Assembly: GCA_007859745.1 (NCBI GenBank)
Contig: SMLU01000001.1
Coordinates: forward strand, 1,364,001-1,428,000
DNA length: 64,000 bases
Source of the DNA: Phycisphaerae bacterium RAS1
GTDB taxonomy: Bacteria; Planctomycetota; Phycisphaerae; UBA1845; Fen-1342
Reading direction: 5' to 3'
Part shown: in pieces, positions 49,790-57,315 of the stretch
How the letters are laid out: the number at the start of each line of letters is the position of its first letter
Position numbering within the stretch: position 1 is the stretch's first letter
The notes under the pieces: model-generated
The model's database searches: none
Told to the model about the DNA's origin: nothing
The model's input: the letters and a program-made list of their open reading frames with translations, nothing else
Position numbers and translations under genes: made by a program

Positions 49790-50677
49790 TTACCAGCGTC
49801 TGCGAACGAGGTCGGTCGCCGGGGAGACGTCGGCCAGCGCCGGCCAGAGCAGCGGAGCGAAGATGATGTAGGCAATGTTCAAGCCCGTTACGACATCGTA
49901 CGGCACTGACCCGCGCGGATAGCGCCAAAGCAGCAACCGGCCGACGCCGGGAAACGGCCCGGCCGGCGGGAGCGGACGGCCGGCGTCCTGTGCCGTCACG
50001 AAAACGAACGAGAAGACCATCCGCCGGACGACCGTCAGGCCGCCGACGATGGCGAGTTGCCACATCACCGCCGGCAGGTGCCCGAACGAGGCGCCGATCA
50101 GCACCGCCGCGAAGCGCTCGCCGCGCAGCCAATAGCCGACCGAGCAGTCGGGGATGACGGTTTCGGCGCGCGCTTTGATGTAACTGATGAGCAGGGCGTT
50201 GCACATCGCGATGACCGCCAGCCCGGCGAGCGTGACATGGCCGCGCAGCGCGAAGTGCGCCGCGCAGGCGAGGAAGATCGCCATGTCGCTGAAGCGGTCG
50301 ATGCAGGAGTCGAGGATGCCGCCGAAACGCGTTTTCAGGTCGCCGACGCGGGCGACGGCGCCGTCGAGCATGTCCAAAGCGCCCGCCGCGAACAGGAGAA
50401 TGGCCGCGTACGCCGGCCACAGGCTCAGCGGCCCGCGGCCGTTGCTCCAATAGGGCGCCTGGTGCGACGCGCCGAAGTACATGCAGCCGGCGGCGGCGCA
50501 GGTGATGAGGAAGCCGGCGATCGTGACGCGGTTGGGCGTGGCGCCGCGCGCGATCAGGAATCGGGCCACCTGGTCGCGCGCGTCGCAGATGGCTTGGCCG
50601 ATGGCCTTGCTGAAGCCCGGACGCTGGCCGCTTTCGCGGAAGCGGCGGAAATCCTTGCTCTTGGGCGCGTCAGGCAT
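49790..50677 (-). CDS. CDP-alcohol phosphatidyltransferase family protein
   Basis: A membrane enzyme that joins a CDP-activated lipid to an alcohol. It is 295 residues with about seven hydrophobic helices. The family motif is complete: D102, D105-G106, A109-R110, G119, D123 and D127 (D-G-A-V-A-R then G-G-I-L-D-S-C-I-D). The class (PgsA, PssA or inositol-phosphate synthase) cannot be decided from motifs alone. ATG 50677 is preferred to an ATG six codons upstream. It is divergent from nothing and co-directional with the lipid A run, 228 bp away. Confidence 0.88.
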   Translation of the reverse strand: MPDAPKSKDFRRFRESGQRPGFSKAIGQAICDARDQVARFLIARGATPNRVTIAGFLITCAAAGCMYFGASHQAPYWSNGRGPLSLWPAYAAILLFAAGALDMLDGAVARVGDLKTRFGGILDSCIDRFSDMAIFLACAAHFALRGHVTLAGLAVIAMCNALLISYIKARAETVIPDCSVGYWLRGERFAAVLIGASFGHLPAVMWQLAIVGGLTVVRRMVFSFVFVTAQDAGRPLPPAGPFPGVGRLLLWRYPRGSVPYDVVTGLNIAYIIFAPLLWPALADVSPATDLVRRRW

Positions 50678-50689
50678 GTGGAAATTGTG

Positions 50690-50719
50690 AACCACGGAGA
50701 CACTGAGGCACGGAGAAAA
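50690..50719. repeat. family F arm (diverged)
   Basis: AACCACGGAGACACTGAGGC plus ACGGAGAA, a diverged form of the AACCACAGAGGCACAGAGG arm, directly upstream of the CDP-alcohol phosphatidyltransferase start. Confidence 0.65.
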
Positions 50720-50768
50720 CGCGATACCGGGATAGCATGCCGACCTCCCGCCGTCGCCCGTTCGGCGA

Positions 50769-51227
50769 CTACGGCTTATGGCGCAATACCAGCGACGCGC
50801 CGGCGGCGGCCAGCAGAATGCCGGCGAAGAACTGCCAGTCCGGCGCCTTCTCCGGGCGGTGGATGATCATCGCGATCAGCGTGCTCACGATCGGAGCGCC
50901 GGCGAAGACCAGCGGCGGGACGGTCAGCGGCGAGCCGCCGCTGCGCAGCGCCAGCACGACGCCCAGAGCGCCGACCGCGCCGAGCACGCCTGCCAGCGTC
51001 GAGACGCCGACCGCACGGCCGTTGCCGAGCTGCGAGGGCTCGCGCGCCAGCATGAGAAACACCAGCGGCGCCAGCACGGCTACCAGGAAATAGGCCACGC
51101 CGACGAACAGAAAGGCCCACATCGCCTTGTTCTTGCCGTTGAAGGCGAGCTGGCCGGCGTGGATCGTCGGCACGTAGGCCCCCCAGCACAGCACGGTCGT
51201 GGCGACAAAGAGCGGCCAATATTTCAT
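50769..51227 (-). CDS. small EamA-like membrane protein
   Basis: A 152-residue protein with about five hydrophobic helices. The N-terminus W-P-L-F-V-A-T-T-V-L-C-W-G-A-Y-V and the end W-Q-F-F-A-G-I-L-L-A-A-A-G-A-S-L-V-L resemble one half of an EamA/DMT-superfamily transporter, which usually has ten helices. It may work as a dimer, as small multidrug-resistance-type proteins do. AAAGGACAGGC precedes the ATG at 51227. The substrate is unknown. Confidence 0.75.
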   Translation of the reverse strand: MKYWPLFVATTVLCWGAYVPTIHAGQLAFNGKNKAMWAFLFVGVAYFLVAVLAPLVFLMLAREPSQLGNGRAVGVSTLAGVLGAVGALGVVLALRSGGSPLTVPPLVFAGAPIVSTLIAMIIHRPEKAPDWQFFAGILLAAAGASLVLRHKP

Positions 51228-51348
51228 GCCTGTCCTTTCATGAATCGCGCCGCGGCGGACGCCCGTCGCCGGCCGCGAGCCGGGATGATACCCGCGCGCG
51301 TCATCCGGCGAGCCGTGCATTCAGCCACACCGCGGCATAGCATCAGAT

Positions 51349-52011
51349 ATGCCCGTTGAATCCGGCAATTCTTCGCAACGTCGCGAAGACATGATTGTCA
51401 GGCAGCTTGTCGCCCGCGGCGTGAACTGTGCCCGCGTCATCGACGCGATACGCGACACGCCGCGCGAGCTATTTGTGGCCGCGGACCAGCAGGACGCCGC
51501 CTACGACGACGCGGCGCTGCCGATCGACTGCGGCCAGACGATTTCGCAGCCGTACATTGTCGCATACATGACCGAGCTGCTCGAACCAGCCGCGGACGCA
51601 CGCGCGCTTGAGATCGGCACCGGGTCGGGCTATCAGGCCGCCGTCCTGGCCCGGCTCGTCCGGCAGGTGTATTCGATCGAGCGGCACGAGCGGCTGATGG
51701 CGGCCGCAGCTCGGCGATTGGCGCAGCTTGAGCTGCAGAACGTAGCGCTGCGCTGCGGCGACGGCTCGCTCGGCTGGCCCGAGGAGGCCCCGTTCGACGC
51801 CATTCTGGTGACGGCCGGCGCGCCGGAGATTCCCGTCGCGCTCGAATCTCAGTTGTGCATCGGTGGCCGGCTGGTGGCGCCCGTCGGTCCGCTCGATGAC
51901 CAGATGCTGGTGCGCGTCCGCCGGACGGCGCGCGGGTTCGTGCGCGAGCGGCTGCTTCGCTGCCGGTTTGTGCGGTTGATCGGGGTGCAGGGCTGGTCGC
52001 CGGACACGTGA
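51349..52011 (+). CDS. pcm: protein-L-isoaspartate O-methyltransferase
   Basis: Repairs age-damaged proteins by methylating L-isoaspartyl residues with SAM. It is 220 residues. Family motifs are R-E-D-M-I-V-R-Q-L near 12-20, G-Q-T-I-S-Q-P-Y near 62-69 and the SAM motif E-I-G-T-G-S-G-Y-Q-A near 87-96. The C-terminal R-F-V-R-L-I-G-V-Q-G-W closes the domain. No surE or other partner is adjacent. Confidence 0.95.
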   Translation: MPVESGNSSQRREDMIVRQLVARGVNCARVIDAIRDTPRELFVAADQQDAAYDDAALPIDCGQTISQPYIVAYMTELLEPAADARALEIGTGSGYQAAVLARLVRQVYSIERHERLMAAAARRLAQLELQNVALRCGDGSLGWPEEAPFDAILVTAGAPEIPVALESQLCIGGRLVAPVGPLDDQMLVRVRRTARGFVRERLLRCRFVRLIGVQGWSPDT

Positions 52012-52040
52012 ACCGCCACTCAGTCCGAGCTGAGACGCAG

Positions 52041-52125
52041 TCCGAGCCGCGACCGTGAGGGAGCGGTGCAGTCGCGAAGAACGCTCATCTTGCCAAGGGG
52101 AGCTTCCTCACGAGCGCGGCTCTGA
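52041..52125. repeat. family B paired palindrome overlapping the tlyA-like stop
   Basis: The left arm 52041-52067 is an exact consensus copy (TCCGAGCCGCGACCGTGAGG plus GAGCGGT). The right arm (about 52101-52125) overlaps the 3' end of the minus-strand tlyA-like gene and supplies its S-E-P-R-S codons and TGA stop. Confidence 0.85.
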
Positions 52126-52692
52126 AGTCAACCACCAGACAAACTCACGGTTCCCGCCGTGACCCTCGAGCGGGCTTTGCACTTCCGCGCGGATCGACAT
52201 GTGCAACGCGCGGATGTCGTCGCGGCAGCGCCGGAGTACGGCGTCGAGACATTCGTCCGCCACGACGCCGCTGCGCAGCTCGGACGCCTCAGCCTCGTAC
52301 TGCGGCTTTATGAGTGTGAGGATGCCGCGCGCACCCTCCTTCAAGCAGCGCCGCGCCGCCGGCAGGATCATCCGCTGCGGCGTCCAGCCGACGTCGATCG
52401 TGACCAGGTCGGCCGGCTCCGGCGGCTCGAACCGCAGGGCGTTGCGCCGCTCGCAGACGACAACCCGCGCATCGCGCCGCAGCTTGTAGTTCAGGACGCC
52501 GTAGCCCGGGTCAACGGCGTAGACGCGGGCTGCGCCGTGTTGCAGGAGGCAGTCGACAAACCCGCCCGTGTGACTTCCGAAGTCGATGCAGACGCAGCCG
52601 GCGATGTCGAGACCGAAGCCGTGCAGCGCGGCCTCCAGCTTCAGTCCCGCGCGGGAGACATAGCGTTGCGGCCGGGCAGCGTCGCTCATCAT
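52108..52692 (-). CDS. TlyA-like RrmJ/FtsJ-fold rRNA methyltransferase lacking the S4 domain
   Basis: A 194-residue protein matching the methyltransferase half of TlyA/hemolysin A, which 2'-O-methylates rRNA. It starts with Y-V-S-R-A-G-L-K-L-E-A-A-L, the join after the S4 domain in normal TlyA, then D-F-G-S-H-T-G-G-F (SAM site), A-V-D-P-G-Y-G, D-V-G-W-T-P and L-I-K-P-Q-Y-E, so the catalytic Lys/Asp/Lys set is kept. The usual 60-residue S4 RNA-binding domain is absent; the upstream in-frame sequence does not resemble it and overlaps the next gene. The last residues S-E-P-R-S come from a repeat. Confidence 0.85.
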   Translation of the reverse strand: MMSDAARPQRYVSRAGLKLEAALHGFGLDIAGCVCIDFGSHTGGFVDCLLQHGAARVYAVDPGYGVLNYKLRRDARVVVCERRNALRFEPPEPADLVTIDVGWTPQRMILPAARRCLKEGARGILTLIKPQYEAEASELRSGVVADECLDAVLRRCRDDIRALHMSIRAEVQSPLEGHGGNREFVWWLTSEPRS

Positions 52693-52771
52693 GCTGGGAA
52701 TACCCCCACCAGAGCCGCGAGCGACCGCGCTTCTGACAGGTCCTCCGCCGGGCTGCGCCGAATCCGTGGAA

Positions 52772-53224
52772 TCATGGCGTCGCGGGCTCGAAGGGGCCGA
52801 ACGGACCTTGCACGGAGTCCACCAGCGTGCTCGCGATGAACTCGGCCAGTTCGTGTATCCTGTCTTTTTCTTCTCCATGGTACGCTTGCGCGTTCAAGGT
52901 GGTGAGCGACGCGTGGCCGACGCCACCTTCGCTTGGAGTGGCGACAACTTCGACGCCGATTTCGCGAAGCGCCCCCACCCTCAACGCCAAGACCCAATAG
53001 CGGCGGTTCGGTTGCGGTCGCCACCGTGCGACTTGTTCTGCCGATCGGTGTCTTGCCCGCCAAACCGAGATGCCCGTCGTGTCGTGCTTGTTGGGCCTGA
53101 AAACGACCCACGCAACCGGTTTTTCGGAATTAGGGTCGTAGTGGCCCGGTTCGGTGCCTTCGCGGACGCGCCGAAACACGATCTCGTCGTTGCCAACGAA
53201 ATCGGTCTCCTCGGGTGCGGCCAT
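52772..53224 (-). CDS. hypothetical protein, third gene of the TIGR04255 cassette
   Basis: A 150-residue protein that begins 12 bp after the preceding gene on the minus strand. The sequence has I-V-F-R-R-V-R near the start, W-V-V-F-R-P-N, G-I-S-V-W-R-A-R, then V-L-A-L-R-V-G-A-L-R-E-I-G-V-E-V-V and a G-H-A-S-L-T-T-L-N motif, followed by an acidic helical end. No signal peptide or membrane helix. I do not recognise a named family. Its tight spacing with the two upstream genes argues for a joint role. Confidence 0.65.
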   Translation of the reverse strand: MAAPEETDFVGNDEIVFRRVREGTEPGHYDPNSEKPVAWVVFRPNKHDTTGISVWRARHRSAEQVARWRPQPNRRYWVLALRVGALREIGVEVVATPSEGGVGHASLTTLNAQAYHGEEKDRIHELAEFIASTLVDSVQGPFGPFEPATP

Positions 53225-53236
53225 CCGGGCATTCCC

Positions 53237-53659
53237 CTACAGCGAAACGGGCGCGCGACCCTTTACTTTTCCATTCTCCATGAAAACCAGCTCGACGGCT
53301 CCCGATGAGGAGATTTCAAGTGCGATGCTGGTTTGCTGAGACCACCACTCAATGACGACGCCGCCATCACGATCGGGCACACAGCGACATGGGGGGGCGG
53401 ATTGGCGATCGCGCAGGCGCTGAACAAGCGTGCTCGAAGCCAGGATAGCGGTCGCCGTCGGCGGGATCAGGTCTTCGTCTGCCAACGCTTCCGTTTGACG
53501 ACCCCACTCGATGAGCTTCTTGTCGATCAGTTCGTTCCACGCGGCGCGCCATTCTGCGGCGCGGTTCGCCGGTTCAGACAGACTATCCTCCGAGGCCGCG
53601 CCGCTCCGCATGACCGTTCCGCTGGCCTGATTCAGAAAGAAGTCGGCCGAAGTGCTCAT
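53237..53659 (-). CDS. hypothetical protein, second gene of the TIGR04255 cassette
   Basis: A 140-residue protein starting at ATG 53659, which overlaps the upstream TIGR04255 stop as ATGA. The first 60 residues look helical (A-A-E-W-R-A-A-W-N-E-L-I-D-K-K-L-I-E-W). The C-terminal half is beta-rich (G-G-V-V-I-E-W-W-S-Q-Q-T-S-I-A-L-E-I and V-E-L-V-F-M-E-N-G-K-V), as in small immunity-like or structural proteins. No family is recognised. Confidence 0.65.
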   Translation of the reverse strand: MSTSADFFLNQASGTVMRSGAASEDSLSEPANRAAEWRAAWNELIDKKLIEWGRQTEALADEDLIPPTATAILASSTLVQRLRDRQSAPPCRCVPDRDGGVVIEWWSQQTSIALEISSSGAVELVFMENGKVKGRAPVSL

Positions 53660-54474
53660 TGTGCCCATACAACGCGCTCCCAGAATGCATGTGCGGCCTG
53701 CGACGTGATCTCTGAAAACATCGTCACGATCGCCGTGTGTCCTTTGTTCAATCCGGCGAAGACCGCGTCGATTCCGTCCGCCGGACCGCGCGCCGTCAGC
53801 ACCAGCCGCAGCGCGTGGGGGCCGCTGGCGGCGCCCACGCGGACATGAGTAAGCTCAACGTGCAGGCGTCCGGCGCGCGGCGCTATCTCGTACCGCCAGG
53901 TTCCGCCGACGTTCTCGAAGGCGGCAGTCGACGCCGCGGTCACGTTGCCGAGCAACCCGGGGAGCACGCGCGGCCAATCCGCCGGCGTGTCCCACACGGT
54001 TCCCTGCAGGATGTTGTTGACGTACGTCAACTCCCACTGGTTAGGTCGCAGCGGCCCCAGCCCCCGAGCCTGCAAGAACTCCGAAAACTGCTTCGCGAGT
54101 TCGCGATACTTCGGCAAGACGGCCTCGTATCGAGGATACTCCTGTCCCGAGCCAACCCAGTTGTAATGAAGACGATCTCGCTGGACCTGGATCATGGCGC
54201 TGCGCTTCTCGTCGCGAACACGAATGCGAGACGCGCGTTCCGAAGAGACCCGTAGTTTGAAGATATCCGGTGCCCAAAGCTGCTCTTCGTCGAACCGCTC
54301 AAAGGTCGGCTCGATCGGCGCCGCGTCCTCGACGTGCGGCCAGTCGGCGCCGAGCGACTGCCAAAAGCAGCCCAGATGGGCGTTCGTCAGCCCGGCGATG
54401 TTCTCGAACTGCATGCCCAGGACGGTTTCAACGACGGGGGGACGTTTGAAGTCCGGTAGACGAGTGTCCGCCAT
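53656..54474 (-). CDS. TIGR04255 family protein
   Basis: A 272-residue protein with the N-terminal signature of this sporadically distributed family (R-P-P-V-V-E-T-V-L-G-M-Q-F). The body alternates beta strands and helices (Y-P-R-Y-E-A-V-L-P-K-Y, N-Q-W-E-L-T-Y-V-N-N-I, W-R-Y-E-I-A-P). The family has no assigned function. ATG 54474 is used; a TTG three codons upstream sits closer to GAGGG and is possible. It heads a three-gene set with ATGA overlap and a 12-bp gap. Confidence 0.8.
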   Translation of the reverse strand: MADTRLPDFKRPPVVETVLGMQFENIAGLTNAHLGCFWQSLGADWPHVEDAAPIEPTFERFDEEQLWAPDIFKLRVSSERASRIRVRDEKRSAMIQVQRDRLHYNWVGSGQEYPRYEAVLPKYRELAKQFSEFLQARGLGPLRPNQWELTYVNNILQGTVWDTPADWPRVLPGLLGNVTAASTAAFENVGGTWRYEIAPRAGRLHVELTHVRVGAASGPHALRLVLTARGPADGIDAVFAGLNKGHTAIVTMFSEITSQAAHAFWERVVWAQ

Positions 54475-54551
54475 ACTGGACAATATACCCTCGGCTTTCG
54501 GGCGTCGCAGCGCCGCTTGCGTCCTCCGCTCTTCGGATTCGCGAGGTTCGT

Positions 54552-55421
54552 TTACCCCGCCGTAATCGCCCCGTACGTCTCCGGCCTCCGGTCGCGGAAG
54601 AACTGCCAGGTGTTCCGCACCTCGCGGATCATCTCGAAATCCAGATCCGCGACGAGCAGCTCATCCTTGTCGCGCGACGCTTCGCACAAAATCTTCCCGC
54701 GCGGATCACAGAAGTAAGACTGACCGTAGAACTCGCCGATGTTCCAGGGGGCCTCGCGGCCGGGGCGGTTGATGCAACCCATGAAATACTGGTTGGCGAC
54801 GGCGTGCGCCGGCTGCTCCAGCTTCCAGAGGTACTCGCTCAGGCCGGCGACGGTCGCGGACGGGTTGAAGACGATCTCCGCCCCGTTCAGGCCGAGGCAG
54901 CGGGCGCCTTCCGGAAAGTGCCGGTCGTAGCAGATGTACACGCCCACTTTTCCGATGCGCGTATCAAAGACCGGGTACCCGAGGTTGCCGGGGCGGAAGT
55001 AGAACTTCTCCCAGAAGCCGGGGGCCACGTGCGGGATGTGCGTCTTGCGGTACTTGCCGCGGTAGGTGCCGTCGGCGTCGATGACGGCGGCGGTGTTGTA
55101 GTAGACGCCGGTGAGGTCTTCCTCGTAGACCGGCACAACCAGCACCATCTGGTGCTTGCGGGCCAGCGAGCACATGAGCTGCGTGGTCGGGCCGTCGGGC
55201 ACTTTTTCGGTCAGGCTGTACCAGCGCACGTCCTGCTCGGCGCAGAAATACGGCCCGTAGAATAACTCCTGCATGCAGAGCACCTGCACCCCGCGCCCGG
55301 CGGCCTGCTCAATCAGGGCGACGTGCTTGTCGATCATGGACTGCTTGATCTTCTCGATGGGCGAGGTGGCGGGCTGGCTGAGCGTGGCCTGAATCAGACC
55401 GCCGCGGACGAGACGAGGCAT
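54552..55421 (-). CDS. carbon-nitrogen hydrolase (nitrilase superfamily), amidohydrolase
   Basis: Hydrolyses a C-N bond of a small amide or carbamoyl compound. It is 289 residues. The triad is Glu52 (C-M-Q-E-L-F-Y-G), Lys126 (K-Y-R-K-T-H-I-P) and Cys164 (I-C-Y-D-R-H-F-P-E). The sequence is near N-carbamoylputrescine amidase and beta-ureidopropionase. GAGGAGCTTCCGC precedes the ATG at 55421; upstream in-frame sequence is not conserved. No polyamine or pyrimidine-catabolism gene is adjacent, so the substrate is open. Confidence 0.9.
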   Translation of the reverse strand: MPRLVRGGLIQATLSQPATSPIEKIKQSMIDKHVALIEQAAGRGVQVLCMQELFYGPYFCAEQDVRWYSLTEKVPDGPTTQLMCSLARKHQMVLVVPVYEEDLTGVYYNTAAVIDADGTYRGKYRKTHIPHVAPGFWEKFYFRPGNLGYPVFDTRIGKVGVYICYDRHFPEGARCLGLNGAEIVFNPSATVAGLSEYLWKLEQPAHAVANQYFMGCINRPGREAPWNIGEFYGQSYFCDPRGKILCEASRDKDELLVADLDFEMIREVRNTWQFFRDRRPETYGAITAG

Positions 55422-55675
55422 GCGGAAGCTCCTCAGCAGGTGCGGAGAGTATAGAGCAACGGCCTGCGGATGCGGAGCCGGGTCGCCGGGGGGCCGCCCG
55501 GGTGGTCCGGGATGGGTTCGCCCGGGTTCGCCGATGATCCCCAAAAACGCGTTTCATTCGCCACGTTTTGCGTTAGAATAGACCATTGCGCTGAAGCGAC
55601 GCGCCGCCAGCGGCATCCGACGGAGGGTGTTGGCTCGACGGCGCGTCCGATCCTGCCGTCCAAACAGAGGTTTCG

Positions 55676-57232
55676 ATGCGCGCCCTTGACCGAAACTGCC
55701 GTCGTCTTGCGCACAGTCTGCTACTCGTCATCCTGACCGCGCCGGCCATGGCGCAGCTCCGCGTCGCCACGTGGAACATCACGAATTACAGCGGCGGGCG
55801 GACGGCGGACATCCAGACGGCGGTCTACGGCGTCTTCAGCGGCCGCACGTTTGCCCCGGACGTGCTGATGGCGCAGGAAGTCCTGAGCGCCTCGGCCCAG
55901 GCGGCGCTGCTCTCCGCACTCGACAACGCCGCCGGCGGCCCCGGCGACTGGGCCATGGCGACGTTTGTTGACGGGCCGGACACCGACTCGTCCTTCTTCT
56001 ATCGGACCAGCAAAGTCTCCCTCGTCGGTCAGGTGACGGTCGCGGTGGGCGGCGTTTCGCCGAATCACCCGCGCAACATCATGCGCTATGACGTGCGGCT
56101 GGCCGGCTACGACTCCGCCGCCGCCACGCTGGCGTGCTATAGCTCGCACATGAAGGCCCAGGAGTCGGGCAGCGACGACGACAACCGCCGCCGGCTTGAA
56201 GCGCAGCGCATCCGCGACAACGCGGAGACGCTTCCGGCCGGCTGGAACTTCGTGCTGGGCGCCGATTTCAATATTCAGAACTCGGCGTCTTTGGAATATC
56301 AGGACCTGGTCGGCTCGCAGGTCAACGACGCGGGCCGCTTCTTTGATCCGATCAATACGCCGGGGACGTGGAACAACAACGGGGCGTTCCGGTACGTTCA
56401 TACGCAGGATCCGGTCGGCGCGGGGGGTATGGACGATCGGTACGATCAGCTCCTGGTCAGCTCCGGCTTGCGGGACGGCGACGGGTTTGACTACCTGGGC
56501 AACAGCGCGATTCCGTATAGCACGGTGTCGTGGAGCGACACGAACCACTCCTACCGTTGCTGGGGCAACGACGGCACGAGCTTCAACCTGGCGATGACCA
56601 TCACGAACAATCAGATGGTCGGCACCGCCATCGCCCAGGCGATCGCCAATTCCACCGGCGGCAGCGCCGGGCACCTGCCGGTGTTCGCTGATTTTCGCGT
56701 TCCCCCCCTGGCCGACGCCCCGGCGACGCTCGACTTCGGTCAGGTTCCGCAGGATGAGCCGGCCGAACTGGTTCTGACGGTGACCAACAGCGGCGATACG
56801 GCGCTGTGGACGGCCAACGGCATTTCGCCGCTGGTTTACTCGCTGAGTGCAACCGCCGGATTCACGGCTCCAGGCGGTTCGTTCAATGATGCCGCGGGCG
56901 GCGGCGGCGTGAATCACCTGATTTCGATGGACACCTCGGCGGTCGGGCCGATGAGCGGGACGCTGACGATCACCTCGAACGCGCCCGAATCGCCGACGCT
57001 GGTGGTGTCGCTGGTGGGCGAAGTGATCGGGGCGGGCTTCGCGCCCGGCGACGTGAATTGCGACGGCGCCATCAACGTACTGGATATCAACCCGTTTACG
57101 CTGGCCCTGTCCGATCCGGTTGCCTACGCCGCGATGTACCCCGGTTGCGATATCGACCTGGCGGACGTGAATGGCGACGGGAACGTGGACGTGCTGGATA
57201 TCAACCCGTTCATCGCGCTGCTGTCGGGCTAA
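55676..57232 (+). CDS. secreted endonuclease/exonuclease/phosphatase-fold protein with dockerin-like end
   Basis: An exported protein of 518 residues. The signal peptide ends near residue 26 (A-M-A-Q). The EEP-like domain starts at V-A-T-W-N-I-T-N-Y near 30-38 and has M-A-Q-E-V-L near 63-68 and G-A-D-F-N-I near 198-203, matching the catalytic N, E and D-x-N positions. Residues about 350-450 resemble a choice-of-anchor or HYDIN-like beta domain (L-D-F-G-Q-V-P, L-T-V-T-N-S-G-D-T). The end has two calcium loops (N-C-D-G-A-I-N-V-L-D-I-N, N-G-D-G-N-V-D-V-L-D-I-N). A secreted nuclease or phosphodiesterase is the likely role. Confidence 0.88.
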   Translation: MRALDRNCRRLAHSLLLVILTAPAMAQLRVATWNITNYSGGRTADIQTAVYGVFSGRTFAPDVLMAQEVLSASAQAALLSALDNAAGGPGDWAMATFVDGPDTDSSFFYRTSKVSLVGQVTVAVGGVSPNHPRNIMRYDVRLAGYDSAAATLACYSSHMKAQESGSDDDNRRRLEAQRIRDNAETLPAGWNFVLGADFNIQNSASLEYQDLVGSQVNDAGRFFDPINTPGTWNNNGAFRYVHTQDPVGAGGMDDRYDQLLVSSGLRDGDGFDYLGNSAIPYSTVSWSDTNHSYRCWGNDGTSFNLAMTITNNQMVGTAIAQAIANSTGGSAGHLPVFADFRVPPLADAPATLDFGQVPQDEPAELVLTVTNSGDTALWTANGISPLVYSLSATAGFTAPGGSFNDAAGGGGVNHLISMDTSAVGPMSGTLTITSNAPESPTLVVSLVGEVIGAGFAPGDVNCDGAINVLDINPFTLALSDPVAYAAMYPGCDIDLADVNGDGNVDVLDINPFIALLSG

Positions 57233-57278
57233 TGCGTCGTCACGATCTCGTTTTCGGGGGATTGGCGTCTCGTGGGTG

Positions 57279-57307
57279 CGCACCGGCGGGACGCCGGTGC
57301 TCCCCGC
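57279..57307. repeat. family K palindrome
   Basis: GCACCGGCGGGACGCCGGTG with flanks ending TCCCCGC matches the arm of the long hairpin at 17950-18017. It lies in the 83-bp gap between two convergent genes. Confidence 0.7.
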
Positions 57308-57315
57308 TCGTCGGA

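Noticed and set aside
48921-50450. A minus-strand open frame of 509 codons upstream of the OmpH-like gene
   Set aside because: The first 296 codons are a shifted reading of the CDP-alcohol phosphatidyltransferase gene plus a repeat; the real start is ATG 49562 with its own ribosome binding site.
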